In this document: positions 51,403 through 60,084 of the stretch, piece by piece
Layout: every line of letters starts with the position of its first letter
How positions within the stretch are numbered: position 1 is the stretch's first letter
Origin: Photobacterium aphoticum
Lineage (GTDB): Bacteria; Pseudomonadota; Gammaproteobacteria; Enterobacterales; Vibrionaceae
Assembly: GCF_001029435.1 (NCBI RefSeq)
Contig: NZ_LDOV01000040.1
Span: 34,629 to 98,628 of the forward strand
Length of the DNA: 64,000 bases
Direction: 5' to 3'
Notes under the pieces: generated by a model
What the model was told of the DNA's origin: nothing
What the model saw: the letters and a program-made list of their open reading frames with translations, nothing else
Databases searched by the model: none
Translations under genes and position numbers: made by a program

Positions 51403-52440
51403 TTAAAACTGGACAAAGCTACTGTCGACCACGCGGCGTCCTTCCTCGGCTTCGACCAATCCTTGCGCCACCAACATTTTCACGCTCTGCTCCATAGTCT
51501 GCATGCCCATGGACGAGCCGGTTTGGATCATCGAGTACATCTGTGCCACTTTATCTTCACGGATCAGGTTACGGATCGCGGGTGTCGCCATCATCACCTC
51601 ATGCGCGGCAATTCGGCCGCCCGTCACACGCTTCAGCAGGCTCTGTGACACCACAGCACGGAGCGATTCCGACAGCATTGAACGCACCATCGGCTTATCA
51701 CTGCCCGGGAAGACATCGATAATACGGTCGATGGTTTTCGCCGCCGAACTGGTGTGCAAGGTGCCCAGTACCAAGTGACCGGTTTCTGCTGCCGTTAACG
51801 CCAGGCTGATGGTTTCCTGATCTCGCAATTCCCCGACCAGAATCACATCCGGGTCCTCACGAAGCGCTGAACGCAGCGCGTTATGGAAACTGTGCGTATC
51901 ACGGTGTACTTCACGTTGGTTGATCAAACAACGCTTACCGGTGTGCACAAATTCCACCGGATCTTCGATCGTTAAAATATGACGGTTGTAATTGTCATTG
52001 ATGTAATCGACCAAGGCCGCGATGGTGGTCGATTTACCGGAACCGGTCGCCCCGGTCACCAGCACCAAGCCACGCTGACATTGGGCGATTTGATAAAACA
52101 CTTCCGGTACCTGAAGAGATTCCAGCGTCGGGATGTCGACAGGAATGGTACGGAACACGGCAGCACTGCCGCGCGCCTGACGGAAGGCATTCACACGGAA
52201 TCGACCCACGTCTGGCAACTCAAAGGAGAAGTCCACTTCCATTTTTTCTTCAAACTCACGACGCTGGGCATCGTTCATGATGTCAAACACCAAACGGTGT
52301 ACTTCACCATGGTCTAACGCCGGCAAACTGAGCTTGCGTACATCACCATCCACCCTGATCATTGGAGGTACACCCGCAGAAAGGTGCAGATCAGAAGCAT
52401 TATGCTTTACACTAAAGTCCAGTAGTTCGGTGATATCCAT
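51403..52440 (-). CDS. pilT: Type IV pilus retraction ATPase PilT
   Basis: Hexameric motor that retracts type IV pili. The ATG at 52440 (MDITELLDFSVKHN), with GGGGA upstream, gives 345 residues. Walker A VTGATGSGKSTTIAALVDYI (about 130-149), Asp box HILTIEDPVEFVH, Walker B PDVILVGELRDQETI, His box GHLVLGTLHTSSAAKTIDR and the PilT-specific AIRNLIRE signature (about 288-295) are all seen. Divergent from yggS with a 23-base gap between start codons. Confidence 0.98.
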   Translation of the reverse strand: MDITELLDFSVKHNASDLHLSAGVPPMIRVDGDVRKLSLPALDHGEVHRLVFDIMNDAQRREFEEKMEVDFSFELPDVGRFRVNAFRQARGSAAVFRTIPVDIPTLESLQVPEVFYQIAQCQRGLVLVTGATGSGKSTTIAALVDYINDNYNRHILTIEDPVEFVHTGKRCLINQREVHRDTHSFHNALRSALREDPDVILVGELRDQETISLALTAAETGHLVLGTLHTSSAAKTIDRIIDVFPGSDKPMVRSMLSESLRAVVSQSLLKRVTGGRIAAHEVMMATPAIRNLIREDKVAQMYSMIQTGSSMGMQTMEQSVKMLVAQGLVEAEEGRRVVDSSFVQF

Positions 52441-52463
52441 AAATTTTCCCCAAAGAATCAATT

Positions 52464-53174
52464 ATGAATAGTATCAAGCAAAACATAGTGCAGGTCATCT
52501 CCCAGATTGACACTGCAACAGAAAAATGCGGTCGAAATGCAGGTTCCGTGCAACTTTTGGCTGTAAGCAAGACAAAACCTATTGCAGCTATCGAAGAAGC
52601 CATTGCTGCCGGCCATTATGCCTTTGGCGAAAACTATGTTCAGGAGGGGGTGGAGAAAATCCAATATTTCGCACAAAAAACCTACCCTGAACCGCTCACC
52701 TGGCACTTCATTGGCCCAATTCAGTCCAATAAGACCCGTCCGGTTGCCGAGCACTTTGATTGGGTCCACTCGATCGACCGCGCAAAAATCGCCCGTCGAT
52801 TAAGTGAGCAACGTCCCGCCCACCTGCCGCCACTCAATGTATTATTGCAAGTGAACACCAGCGGTGAAGACAGCAAATCCGGCCTGAACTTCGCAGAAGT
52901 CGAAGCCCTGGCTGCCGAAGTGGCCGCAATGCCGAATCTGGTGCTGCGTGGCCTGATGTCGATCCCGGAAAAAGCAGACGATTACGACAGTCAGTTCGCC
53001 GCGTTCAGCAGCCTGCGTGATGCCATGACCGCGCTGCAAGCCCAGCATCCGCAACTGGATACCCTGTCGATGGGCATGAGCGGTGACTTGGAAGCGGCCG
53101 TCGCGGCAGGCAGTACCATCGTGCGTATCGGCACCGCCATTTTCGGCGCCCGTGATTACACGACAAAAGCGTAA
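52464..53174 (+). CDS. yggS: Pyridoxal phosphate homeostasis protein YggS
   Basis: PLP-binding protein of the YggS/PROSC family that keeps free PLP in balance. The 236 residues form a TIM barrel like the N domain of alanine racemase. The PLP-binding lysine is in LLAVSKTKPIAAIEEAI (about 31-47), with HFIGPIQSNKTRPVAEHFDW and the phosphate site LSMGMSGDLEAAVAAGSTIVRIG split over about 195-218. It leads the yggS-proC-yggT-yggU group. Confidence 0.97.
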   Translation: MNSIKQNIVQVISQIDTATEKCGRNAGSVQLLAVSKTKPIAAIEEAIAAGHYAFGENYVQEGVEKIQYFAQKTYPEPLTWHFIGPIQSNKTRPVAEHFDWVHSIDRAKIARRLSEQRPAHLPPLNVLLQVNTSGEDSKSGLNFAEVEALAAEVAAMPNLVLRGLMSIPEKADDYDSQFAAFSSLRDAMTALQAQHPQLDTLSMGMSGDLEAAVAAGSTIVRIGTAIFGARDYTTKA

Positions 53175-53221
53175 CAGGACGTTGCAATACTGCTATAAAA
53201 CAAAAAGATAAACGTATAATT

Positions 53222-53253
53222 GGCCAAGGAAGGGCAGTGTCCTTTCTTTGGCC
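53222..53253 (+). other. Long hairpin between yggS and proC
   Basis: GGCCAAGGAAGGG (53222-53234) pairs with CCTTTCTTTGGCC (53241-53253) over 13 bases with two G-U pairs and a 6-base loop. No T run follows, and it ends 25 bases before the proC ATG. Confidence 0.6.
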
Positions 53254-53278
53254 TCCGACATGCTTGTAAGGATTTAAC

Positions 53279-54097
53279 ATGGAACAACGTACGATTGCCT
53301 TTATTGGCGCCGGTAACATGGCCCGCTCCATCATTGCCGGCCTTGTCGCCAGCGGGTATGCCCCAGATAAGATCACCGCGACTGCGCCAAGCCCTGCCCG
53401 CCGCGAACCACTGGCACGTGATTACGGTATCCACACCACTGACAACAACCTCGACGCCGCCTCTCAGGCCGACGTGGTGGTACTGGCGGTCAAACCACAA
53501 TTAATGGAAGAAGTGTGCCGCCCGCTGCAGATCCTCGATTTCTCAGGCAAGCTGGTGATTTCCATTGCCGCTGGCATCAATGCCACCCGCCTCAATGAAA
53601 TGCTGGCCACCCACCTGAATCTGGTGCGCGTGATGCCCAATACTCCTTCCCTGATCGGCAAGGGCATGAGCGGCCTGTATGCAGCACCGGATCTGAACAT
53701 CACCGATCGCCAGTTTGCCGAAGATCTGATGCGCGCAGTGGGTGAAGTGTGCTGGGTGGAACAAGAGTCTGGTATTAACGGCATCATTGCCGCTGCCGGC
53801 AGTGCCCCTGCGTATTTCTTCCTGTTCATGGAAGCGATGCAAAACGAAGCCATTGCACAAGGCTTTTCGCCGGAGCAAGCCCGTTTGCTGGTACAACAAT
53901 CGGCTTTGGGCGCCGCCGAATTGGTGAAGGCCAATCCGGACGTTGCGCTGGATACCCTGCGTGAACAAGTGACATCCAAAGGCGGCACCACCGCAGAAGC
54001 GATCCGTACCTTTAACGATCGCCAACTTGGTGATACCGTAGCCCAAGCGATGCGCGCTGCTGTTGCCCGCGCTCAAGAGATGGAAACATTATTTTAA
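53279..54097 (+). CDS. proC: Pyrroline-5-carboxylate reductase
   Basis: NAD(P)H-dependent last step of proline synthesis. The 272 residues have IAFIGAGNMARSIIAGLVAS at the N terminus (nucleotide site), VVLAVKPQLMEEV, and the C-terminal family signature (about 220-245) around DTLREQVTSKGGTTAEAI. AAGGATTTAAC precedes the ATG. Confidence 0.98.
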   Translation: MEQRTIAFIGAGNMARSIIAGLVASGYAPDKITATAPSPARREPLARDYGIHTTDNNLDAASQADVVVLAVKPQLMEEVCRPLQILDFSGKLVISIAAGINATRLNEMLATHLNLVRVMPNTPSLIGKGMSGLYAAPDLNITDRQFAEDLMRAVGEVCWVEQESGINGIIAAAGSAPAYFFLFMEAMQNEAIAQGFSPEQARLLVQQSALGAAELVKANPDVALDTLREQVTSKGGTTAEAIRTFNDRQLGDTVAQAMRAAVARAQEMETLF

Positions 54098-54106
54098 GGT
54101 TACTAT

Positions 54107-54661
54107 ATGAATTCAATGGGTTTTCTCGTCAGCACACTGTTTGACCTGTACATCATGGTCGTGCTACTGCGCATCTGGCTACAGTGGGCAAGGGCCGATT
54201 TCTACAATCCGTTCTCTCAATTCGTGGTCAAAGCCACTCAACCTGTGGTCGGCCCGCTGCGCCGTTTGATCCCGTCTATCGGCTCTCTGGACGTGGCGAC
54301 CCTGCTGTTTGCCTACATCCTGAGCATGGGTAAATTCGTGATCCTGAACTTGGTGGTTGGCGGTGGCCTGATGTTTACCCCTGAGCTGTTCTGGATCGGT
54401 GGCCTGTCTCTGCTTAAAGCGGCCGGCGGCCTGCTGTTCTGGGTACTGCTACTGCGCGCTATCTTGAGCTGGGTAAGCCAGGGTCGCAGCCCGGTTGAAT
54501 ACGTGATGCACCAATTGACTGAACCAATGACCGCACCAATCCGCCGCGTGATCCCAGCGATGGGTGGTCTGGATCTGAGTGTGCTGGTGCTGTTTATCGG
54601 TCTGCAGTTTGCCAACTACCTGATTGGTGACATGGTCGGCCCTATCTGGTTCCAGCTATGA
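54107..54661 (+). CDS. yggT: YggT-family membrane protein
   Basis: Inner-membrane protein, 184 residues, with two repeats of the YGGT domain. Each has a hydrophobic helix, then the loop WARADFYNPFSQFVVKATQP or WVSQGRSPVEYVMHQLTEP and a second helix. Four to five transmembrane helices are seen. E. coli YggT helps in osmotic shock resistance; the molecular role is unclear. It is 9 bases from proC and overlaps yggU by four bases. Confidence 0.95.
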   Translation: MNSMGFLVSTLFDLYIMVVLLRIWLQWARADFYNPFSQFVVKATQPVVGPLRRLIPSIGSLDVATLLFAYILSMGKFVILNLVVGGGLMFTPELFWIGGLSLLKAAGGLLFWVLLLRAILSWVSQGRSPVEYVMHQLTEPMTAPIRRVIPAMGGLDLSVLVLFIGLQFANYLIGDMVGPIWFQL

Positions 54662-54951
54662 CCACCAGCGCCGTGAGCAAGGACGGGGACGACTTGGTGA
54701 TTCGCCTGTACATTCAGCCGAAAGCCAGCCGTGACCAGCTCGTGGGGCTGCATGGGGAAGAACTGAAAGTTGCCATTACCGCACCGCCGGTGGATGGCAA
54801 AGCCAATGCCCACTTGACCAAATACCTCGCGAAACAATTTCGCGTCGCCAAAGGTCATGTGGTGATTGAAAAAGGCGAGCTGGGTCGTCACAAACAGGTG
54901 CGCATTGAAGCGCCGAAAGTGATCCCGGACACTATCGCCGCCCTGCTCTAA
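54658..54951 (+). CDS. yggU: YggU/UPF0235 family protein
   Basis: The 97 residues match DUF167: LVIRLYIQPKASRDQLVGLH, ITAPPVDGKANAHLTKYLAK and VIEKGELGRHKQVRIEAP. Small alpha/beta protein without an established biochemical function. Its ATG overlaps the yggT stop. Confidence 0.95.
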   Translation: MTTSAVSKDGDDLVIRLYIQPKASRDQLVGLHGEELKVAITAPPVDGKANAHLTKYLAKQFRVAKGHVVIEKGELGRHKQVRIEAPKVIPDTIAALL

Positions 54952-54997
54952 CCGTACGCACGGACGACCGTGCCATGCGCTAGCAGCAACAAAGCCT

Positions 54998-55027
54998 CAG
55001 CCCGTCTCCCGCAAGGAAGACGGGCTG
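54998..55027 (+). terminator. Hairpin after yggU
   Basis: CAGCCCGTCT (54998-55007) and AGACGGGCTG (55018-55027) form a strong stem; the following sequence is only mildly T-rich. Confidence 0.55.
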
Positions 55028-55115
55028 ATTGCTATACTCAATGGAACCCACTCACCACCCTCGCCCCCGCTGTACAGGGCGCCCCCAGCGTGGTGAGTAT
55101 CATAAGGATAATGCT

Positions 55116-55553
55116 ATGACTCGATACGCGCGCCTGTGCGCCTGCTTCGTTGCCACCCTGCTGTGTAGCCTGCCCGTGCAAGCCGAACAGTTTGCGAAAA
55201 TCGGCGACTTTGAAGTGCACTACTCCAGCTTTCCCTCAACCTTTCTCACCCCCGACATCGCCAAACAATATCAAATCCAGCGCAGCCGTTACAACGGCGT
55301 GGTCAACATTACTGTGATTGATACGGCGGCCGACGGTAAACCGGCTGTGGCGGCGTTTGTGTCCGGCAAAGCCAAGAACCTGATTGGCCATGAGAAGAAG
55401 CTGGCATTTCGTGAGATCCGCGAAGGCAACGCCATCTACTACATCGCCGAAATCAAACATGCCAACGAAGAGCGTTTCACCTTCACCATCGACATTTCCC
55501 GCCAAGGCACCAAAGGCGCACTTGATTTTCAGCAGACCTTTTACGTCGATTAA
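55116..55553 (+). CDS. DUF4426 periplasmic protein
   Basis: The 145 residues from ATG 55116, with AAGGA 7 bases upstream. The signal peptide is cut near residue 23 (LPVQA-EQ). The mature part (FAKIGDFEVHYSSFPSTFLTP at its start, and FTFTIDISRQG near the end) matches DUF4426, found mainly in marine gammaproteobacteria between yggU and rdgB. The function is unknown; a soluble beta-rich periplasmic domain is likely. Confidence 0.9.
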   Translation: MTRYARLCACFVATLLCSLPVQAEQFAKIGDFEVHYSSFPSTFLTPDIAKQYQIQRSRYNGVVNITVIDTAADGKPAVAAFVSGKAKNLIGHEKKLAFREIREGNAIYYIAEIKHANEERFTFTIDISRQGTKGALDFQQTFYVD

Positions 55554-55667
55554 CCCAAACGACGGCGCCCTTTTATTTTCGGCGCAGTAGGATAAGATAG
55601 CGCCCCATTCACGCCCCCCTTTGCGAGGGCGTACGTCCATTGACTAGCGATGTTTCGAGGAACCGCA

Positions 55668-56261
55668 ATGAGCAAATTAGTACTGGCCACGGGTAATCAG
55701 GGCAAAGTAAAAGAGATGGCAAGCCTGCTGGCTGACTTTGGCTTTGATGTGGTTGCCCAAAGTGACTACAACGTCTCTTCTGTCGCGGAAACCGGCACCA
55801 CCTTCATTGAAAACGCCATCATCAAAGCACGCCATGCGGCCAAAGAAACCGGCCTGCCTGCGATTGCGGATGACTCTGGCCTGGAAGTGGATTACCTCAA
55901 GGGCGCGCCGGGCATTTACTCTGCACGCTATGCCGGTGAAGAGGCCTCTGATCAGGCCAACATCGACAAACTGCTGGCAGCAATGGCAGGCGTACCGGCG
56001 GAACAACGCACTGCGCGCTTCCACTGTGTACTGGTGATGATGCGCCACGAAAACGATCCGACGCCATTGGTTTGCCACGGCACATGGGAAGGTAGCATCA
56101 CCGAGCACGCCCACGGCACAAACGGTTTTGGTTACGATCCGATTTTCTGGGTACCGGAAGATCAGTGTGCCTCTGCCGAGCTAGAGCCTGCTCGCAAGAA
56201 GCAACTGTCCCACCGTGGTCAGGCGTTGGCGCAGCTGTTTGCGGCCCTGAAGGACAAATAA
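55668..56261 (+). CDS. rdgB: XTP/dITP pyrophosphatase
   Basis: Removes XTP, dITP and related non-canonical nucleotides before they enter DNA. The ATG at 55668 with GAGGA gives 197 residues. LVLATGNQGKVKEMASLL (about 4-21), the catalytic acidic pair in AIADDSGLEVDYLKGAPGIYSA, HGTNGFGYDPIFWVPE and SHRGQAL match the family. hemW starts 3 bases after its stop. Confidence 0.97.
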   Translation: MSKLVLATGNQGKVKEMASLLADFGFDVVAQSDYNVSSVAETGTTFIENAIIKARHAAKETGLPAIADDSGLEVDYLKGAPGIYSARYAGEEASDQANIDKLLAAMAGVPAEQRTARFHCVLVMMRHENDPTPLVCHGTWEGSITEHAHGTNGFGYDPIFWVPEDQCASAELEPARKKQLSHRGQALAQLFAALKDK

Positions 56262-56264
56262 GTC

Positions 56265-57431
56265 ATGCTCGTGCCACCACCACTCAGCCTGTATATCCAT
56301 ATTCCTTGGTGTGTGCAGAAATGCCCGTACTGTGACTTCAACTCGCACGCCCTGAAAACCGCGATCCCTGAGCTCGATTACATCGATGCCCTGATTGAGG
56401 ATCTGGAGATCGATCTGGCCGCTTATGGCCTGAATGAGGGGCAACGTCCGCTGCACAGTATTTTCATCGGCGGCGGGACACCGAGCCTGATCTCGCCGGA
56501 AGAAATTGGCCGCTTGTTGCAGGCAGTACAGCAACGCATTCCGTTCAGTGATGACATTGAAATCACCATGGAAGCCAACCCGGGCACGGTCGAAGCCGGT
56601 CGCTTTGATGGCTACCGCGCCGCCGGCGTGAACCGTATTTCGATCGGCATCCAGAGTTTTCAGGATGAGAAGCTGACCCGCTTAGGCCGTATTCATGGCC
56701 GTGATGAAGCGATCAAAGCCGCTGAGCGTGCGACGGCTGCAGGCTTGGACAGTTTCAACATCGATCTGATGCACGGCCTGCCGGATCAAAGCGTGGACGA
56801 TGCCCTGTCGGATCTGAAACAAGCCATTGCGCTGAATCCGCCGCACTTGTCGTGGTACCAGTTGACGATTGAGCCGAACACCCTGTTCTACTCTAAGCCG
56901 CCGACACTGCCGGATGATGACGATCTGTGGGACATATTCGAGCAAGGCCACCAGCTGTTAGCGGAAGCCGGTTATGTGCAGTACGAGATCTCCGGTTACA
57001 GCAAACCGGGCAAGCAATGCCGTCATAACCTCAACTACTGGCGTTTTGGTGACTATCTGGGCATTGGCTGTGGCGCCCACGGTAAAGTCAGCTTTGCCGA
57101 TGGCACCATCACCCGTACCGTGAAAGTGAAGCACCCGCGTGGCTACCTCAACCCGAGCAAGCCGTATCTGGATCAGGAAACGCAGGTGCCGGACAGCGAG
57201 CGTCCGTTCGAGTTCTTCATGAACCGATTCCGTCTGCTGGAAGCGTGCCCGAAACAAGATTACCCGGCGCGTACCGGTTTACCGTTCAGCACCATTGCCG
57301 AGCCGATTGACTGGGCATTAGCGCAGGGCTATCTGGTGGATAACGGAGAAGAGTGGCAGATCACCGAACACGGCAAGCTGTTCCTTAACGATCTGTTGGC
57401 CGCGTTTGTCGATGAGGATGAAGACGACTAA
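56265..57431 (+). CDS. hemW: HemW, radical SAM heme chaperone
   Basis: Radical SAM protein of the HemN family that, in current view, carries heme and inserts it into respiratory enzymes rather than acting as coproporphyrinogen oxidase. The 388 residues start with LYIHIPWCVQKCPYCDFNSH, holding CxxxCxxC for the 4Fe-4S cluster but lacking the extra cysteine of HemN. FIGGGTPSLISPEEI and NYWRFGDYLGIGCGAHG follow. Immediately downstream of rdgB, its usual partner. Confidence 0.95.
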   Translation: MLVPPPLSLYIHIPWCVQKCPYCDFNSHALKTAIPELDYIDALIEDLEIDLAAYGLNEGQRPLHSIFIGGGTPSLISPEEIGRLLQAVQQRIPFSDDIEITMEANPGTVEAGRFDGYRAAGVNRISIGIQSFQDEKLTRLGRIHGRDEAIKAAERATAAGLDSFNIDLMHGLPDQSVDDALSDLKQAIALNPPHLSWYQLTIEPNTLFYSKPPTLPDDDDLWDIFEQGHQLLAEAGYVQYEISGYSKPGKQCRHNLNYWRFGDYLGIGCGAHGKVSFADGTITRTVKVKHPRGYLNPSKPYLDQETQVPDSERPFEFFMNRFRLLEACPKQDYPARTGLPFSTIAEPIDWALAQGYLVDNGEEWQITEHGKLFLNDLLAAFVDEDEDD

Positions 57432-57485
57432 CGCCTTCTCTTTCGATAGTGAGTCTCGCGCGCAGAATCCTGCCGTCACGAAAAC

Positions 57486-57515
57486 AAAAAGAGCAGCTCA
57501 GGGCTGCTCTTTTTT
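57486..57515. terminator. Terminator of hemW (bidirectional)
   Basis: AAAAAGAGCAGC and GCTGCTCTTTTTT around a 5-base loop. Confidence 0.95.
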
Positions 57516-57565
57516 ATGACGAGAGTGATGGCGCGGCGTAGCGCCAATCACCGCCTTTGTCTGGC

Positions 57566-58105
57566 TCACTCAATGATGGTCACCGTCTGCCAGGTTTTTA
57601 ATGCCGGGATCAAAGACTGGATCTCATGCTCTTTGGCTTGGCGAGCCGCCACGCGCTGACACACTTCCTGATCAATCAACTGAGAGCGCGACAGCATGAA
57701 CGGCAAATCATCCCGCATGAACGCATGGTAGTCGGCCAGTGCCCCCATCTGCGCCTCATTGAGTTTGACTTTGTGAATGCCGAAATACAGTTGCCCGCTG
57801 GCTTTCACCTGAAAAGTTTCTTTCCCCAAGTCCATGCTCAGGACGTCATCTTGCAAGCTGATCGTATTGTGCCATTCGAGCTGACACAGAGAGGCGGACT
57901 CGGCCGTATTCCCTGCATCAGAAACAGACGGCGTGGACGACACCGGTTGAGCCTGTGCGCTGAAGACAGCCAGTACCGTGCCCAATACGGCACCTGACAC
58001 ACCCTGACTCACGGCACGTGTTACCTTGCCCGTTATGTTCGCCATCGCCTCATGACGGATCGACCACGAGCGACCACCGACTGCTTCACTCTGCTCATAC
58101 TGCAT
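57566..58105 (-). CDS. Short YggN/DUF2884-like exported protein
   Basis: From the ATG at 58105, which has GGGAGAAGG upstream, 179 residues. A hydrophobic stretch (about 34-51, VSGAVLGTVLAVFSAQA) looks like a signal with an unusually long N-terminal region; an internal ATG at 58045 would give a normal one but has a poorly spaced GAGG. The mature part (QLEWHNTISLQDDVLSMDLG, then KVKLNEAQMGALADYHAFMR and DLPFML) resembles the first third of E. coli YggN. The family's long helical C-terminal part is missing, so it is short or truncated. Function unknown. Confidence 0.7.
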   Translation of the reverse strand: MQYEQSEAVGGRSWSIRHEAMANITGKVTRAVSQGVSGAVLGTVLAVFSAQAQPVSSTPSVSDAGNTAESASLCQLEWHNTISLQDDVLSMDLGKETFQVKASGQLYFGIHKVKLNEAQMGALADYHAFMRDDLPFMLSRSQLIDQEVCQRVAARQAKEHEIQSLIPALKTWQTVTIIE

Positions 58106-58154
58106 AGCCTTCTCCCTGATTGCAGAAGCCGCCATGCCAGAAAAGGCAGCCCCG

Positions 58155-59075
58155 TTAAAAGATCGAACGTCCGATACGCTCAGCGAGTAATTCTAGGGCG
58201 GCGGTGCCCGCCAAGGAGTTGCCCGAAGGATCCAACTCTGGCGACCACACCGCAATGGTCATCTCACCCGGTACAATCGCGACAATGCCGCCACCGACCC
58301 CAGATTTCCCTGGCATCCCCACACGGTAAGCAAATTCCCCGGCGCCGTCGTATAACCCACAGGTCGCCAGTAATGCATTCATTTGCTTACTCTGAGTTTG
58401 GGTGACAATTGTTTTTTTTGCGCCCAAAGGAAGCCCTTTATTTGCTAAGTAGCTGAATGTACGAGCCAAATCCACACAACTCATCTTCAGTGCACAATAG
58501 CTAAAGTAATTGCTGAGCACCGGCATCACTTCATTTTGGAAGTTACCGAACGAACGCATCAGGTAGGCAATCGAGGCATTGCGATCGCTGTGCTGCATCT
58601 CAGACGCGGCGACCGTTTTGTCGTAAATAATGTGCGGGTTACACGCCAGTTCACGCACCAGTTCCAGCATACGGTACTGCGGCGCAGACAAGCGGCTGTG
58701 CAGCATATCTGACACCACCAGCGCACCGGCATTGATAAACGGATTACGCGGGATGCCGTTTTCCAGCTCCAGCTGGATCATCGAGTTAAACGCATGACCC
58801 GACGGCTCTTTACCGACACGCTGCCAGATCTCTTCCGGCTCGTACAGGCTCATCGCCAGCGTCAGGCTCAGTACCTTGGAGATCGACTGGATCGAGAAAC
58901 CTTCTTCACAGTCACCGGCTTGAATGATCTCACCGTCGTTGTAACACACCGCGATCCCCAGCTTATGGGGCGGGACCTCTGCCAGCGCAGGAATATAGTC
59001 CGCCACCTTGCCCTGACCGATCAGCGGTCTGACTTCATCGAGGATCTCATTAAGCAACTGTTCTGTTGGCTTCAT
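58155..59075 (-). CDS. glsA: Glutaminase
   Basis: Hydrolyses glutamine to glutamate and ammonia; serine-dependent, beta-lactamase-like fold. The 306 residues show the catalytic serine and lysine in FSIQSISKVLSL (about 62-73), FINAGALVVSDML, the tyrosine region and the C-terminal VGMPGKSGVGGGIVAIVPGE. A terminator for trmB lies directly upstream, so glsA has its own promoter or relies on read-through. Confidence 0.97.
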   Translation of the reverse strand: MKPTEQLLNEILDEVRPLIGQGKVADYIPALAEVPPHKLGIAVCYNDGEIIQAGDCEEGFSIQSISKVLSLTLAMSLYEPEEIWQRVGKEPSGHAFNSMIQLELENGIPRNPFINAGALVVSDMLHSRLSAPQYRMLELVRELACNPHIIYDKTVAASEMQHSDRNASIAYLMRSFGNFQNEVMPVLSNYFSYCALKMSCVDLARTFSYLANKGLPLGAKKTIVTQTQSKQMNALLATCGLYDGAGEFAYRVGMPGKSGVGGGIVAIVPGEMTIAVWSPELDPSGNSLAGTAALELLAERIGRSIF

Positions 59076-59093
59076 TACACGTTCTCCAAGGGT

Positions 59094-59122
59094 AAAAAAG
59101 CCAACACGAGGTTGGCTTTCTT
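59094..59122 (-). terminator. Terminator of trmB
   Basis: GCCAAC and GTTGGC with a 5-base loop; six T follow on the minus strand. Confidence 0.82.
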
Positions 59123-59178
59123 GTTTAACACTATGCTGTCATATCGCGGGAACGATACCCGCGTGGGGCAGCGAGGAC

Positions 59179-59916
59179 TTATTCAGTACGTGCGTACTTC
59201 ATGTCCCATACGCCATGGCCCAAACGGTGGCCACGGGCTTCAAATTTGGTCAGTGGGCGGTCTTCAGGACGCGCGATGTAGTCGCCGTCTGTCGCCGTGT
59301 TCGCGTAACCCGGTGCCGCGTTCATCACTTCTACCATGTGCTCTGCGTAGTTTTCCCAGTCAGTTGCCATGTGGAAGATACCGCCGATTTTCAGCTTCTT
59401 ACGTAGCATTTCAGCAAACGCAGGCTGCACGATACGGCGCTTGTGGTGACGCGCTTTGTGCCATGGATCAGGGAAGAACAGCTGTACGCAATCCAGGCTG
59501 CCGTCTGGGATCATGTGCTCAAACACTTCCACGCCGTCGTGACACATTACGCGAAGGTTCGTCAGACCCGCTTCTTCAGCTGCCATCAGACACGCACCTA
59601 CGCCAGGGCTGTGTACTTCAATACCGATGAAGTTTTTCTCTGGGGCATTTTTTGCCATCTCAACCAGAGAGGCACCCATGCCGAAGCCGATTTCCAGTAC
59701 CACTGGTGCTTCACGGTTGTACACTTCTTTCCAGTCCAGCATCTGCTGAGCGAAGTCAATACCCATTGCTGACCAGTTTTTTTCCATCGCCATTTCTTGG
59801 CCTTTGGTTAAACGGCCTTCACGACGCACAAAGCTACGGATCTTACGTACCAGTTTGCCGTCTTCGGTAAATTCAGTCAGGGTCACGTCACCTGACTTTT
59901 TTGAAACTTCGCTCAT
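59179..59916 (-). CDS. trmB: tRNA (guanine-46-N7)-methyltransferase
   Basis: Makes m7G46 in the variable loop of many tRNAs. The ATG at 59916 (MSEVSKKSGDV) gives 245 residues; the frame to 59952 adds a hydrophobic stretch with no family match. SAM site VVLEIGFGMGASLVEMAKN (about 72-90), catalytic region LDCVQLFFPDPWHKARHHKR and the C-terminal RPLTKFEARGHRLGHGVWD are present. Divergent from mutY. Confidence 0.97.
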   Translation of the reverse strand: MSEVSKKSGDVTLTEFTEDGKLVRKIRSFVRREGRLTKGQEMAMEKNWSAMGIDFAQQMLDWKEVYNREAPVVLEIGFGMGASLVEMAKNAPEKNFIGIEVHSPGVGACLMAAEEAGLTNLRVMCHDGVEVFEHMIPDGSLDCVQLFFPDPWHKARHHKRRIVQPAFAEMLRKKLKIGGIFHMATDWENYAEHMVEVMNAAPGYANTATDGDYIARPEDRPLTKFEARGHRLGHGVWDMKYARTE

Positions 59917-60084
59917 GCTTACAATCCAAACAAAAAAGAAACGGAACGGCATTATCCAAAGTTACAGACTAAGTGCAAGTCTATCGTTTGCGAGCGGCCC
60001 CAGTTTATGGTGCAATCAACAACCAATTATGCTTCCTATCATCATGGTCCGCCTGATATGCGGTCCACAACATGAGCCTAGCCT

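Noticed and set aside
59976..59991. Possible PurR box between trmB and mutY
   Set aside because: AGTCTATCGTTTGCGA misses several fixed positions; left out as background.
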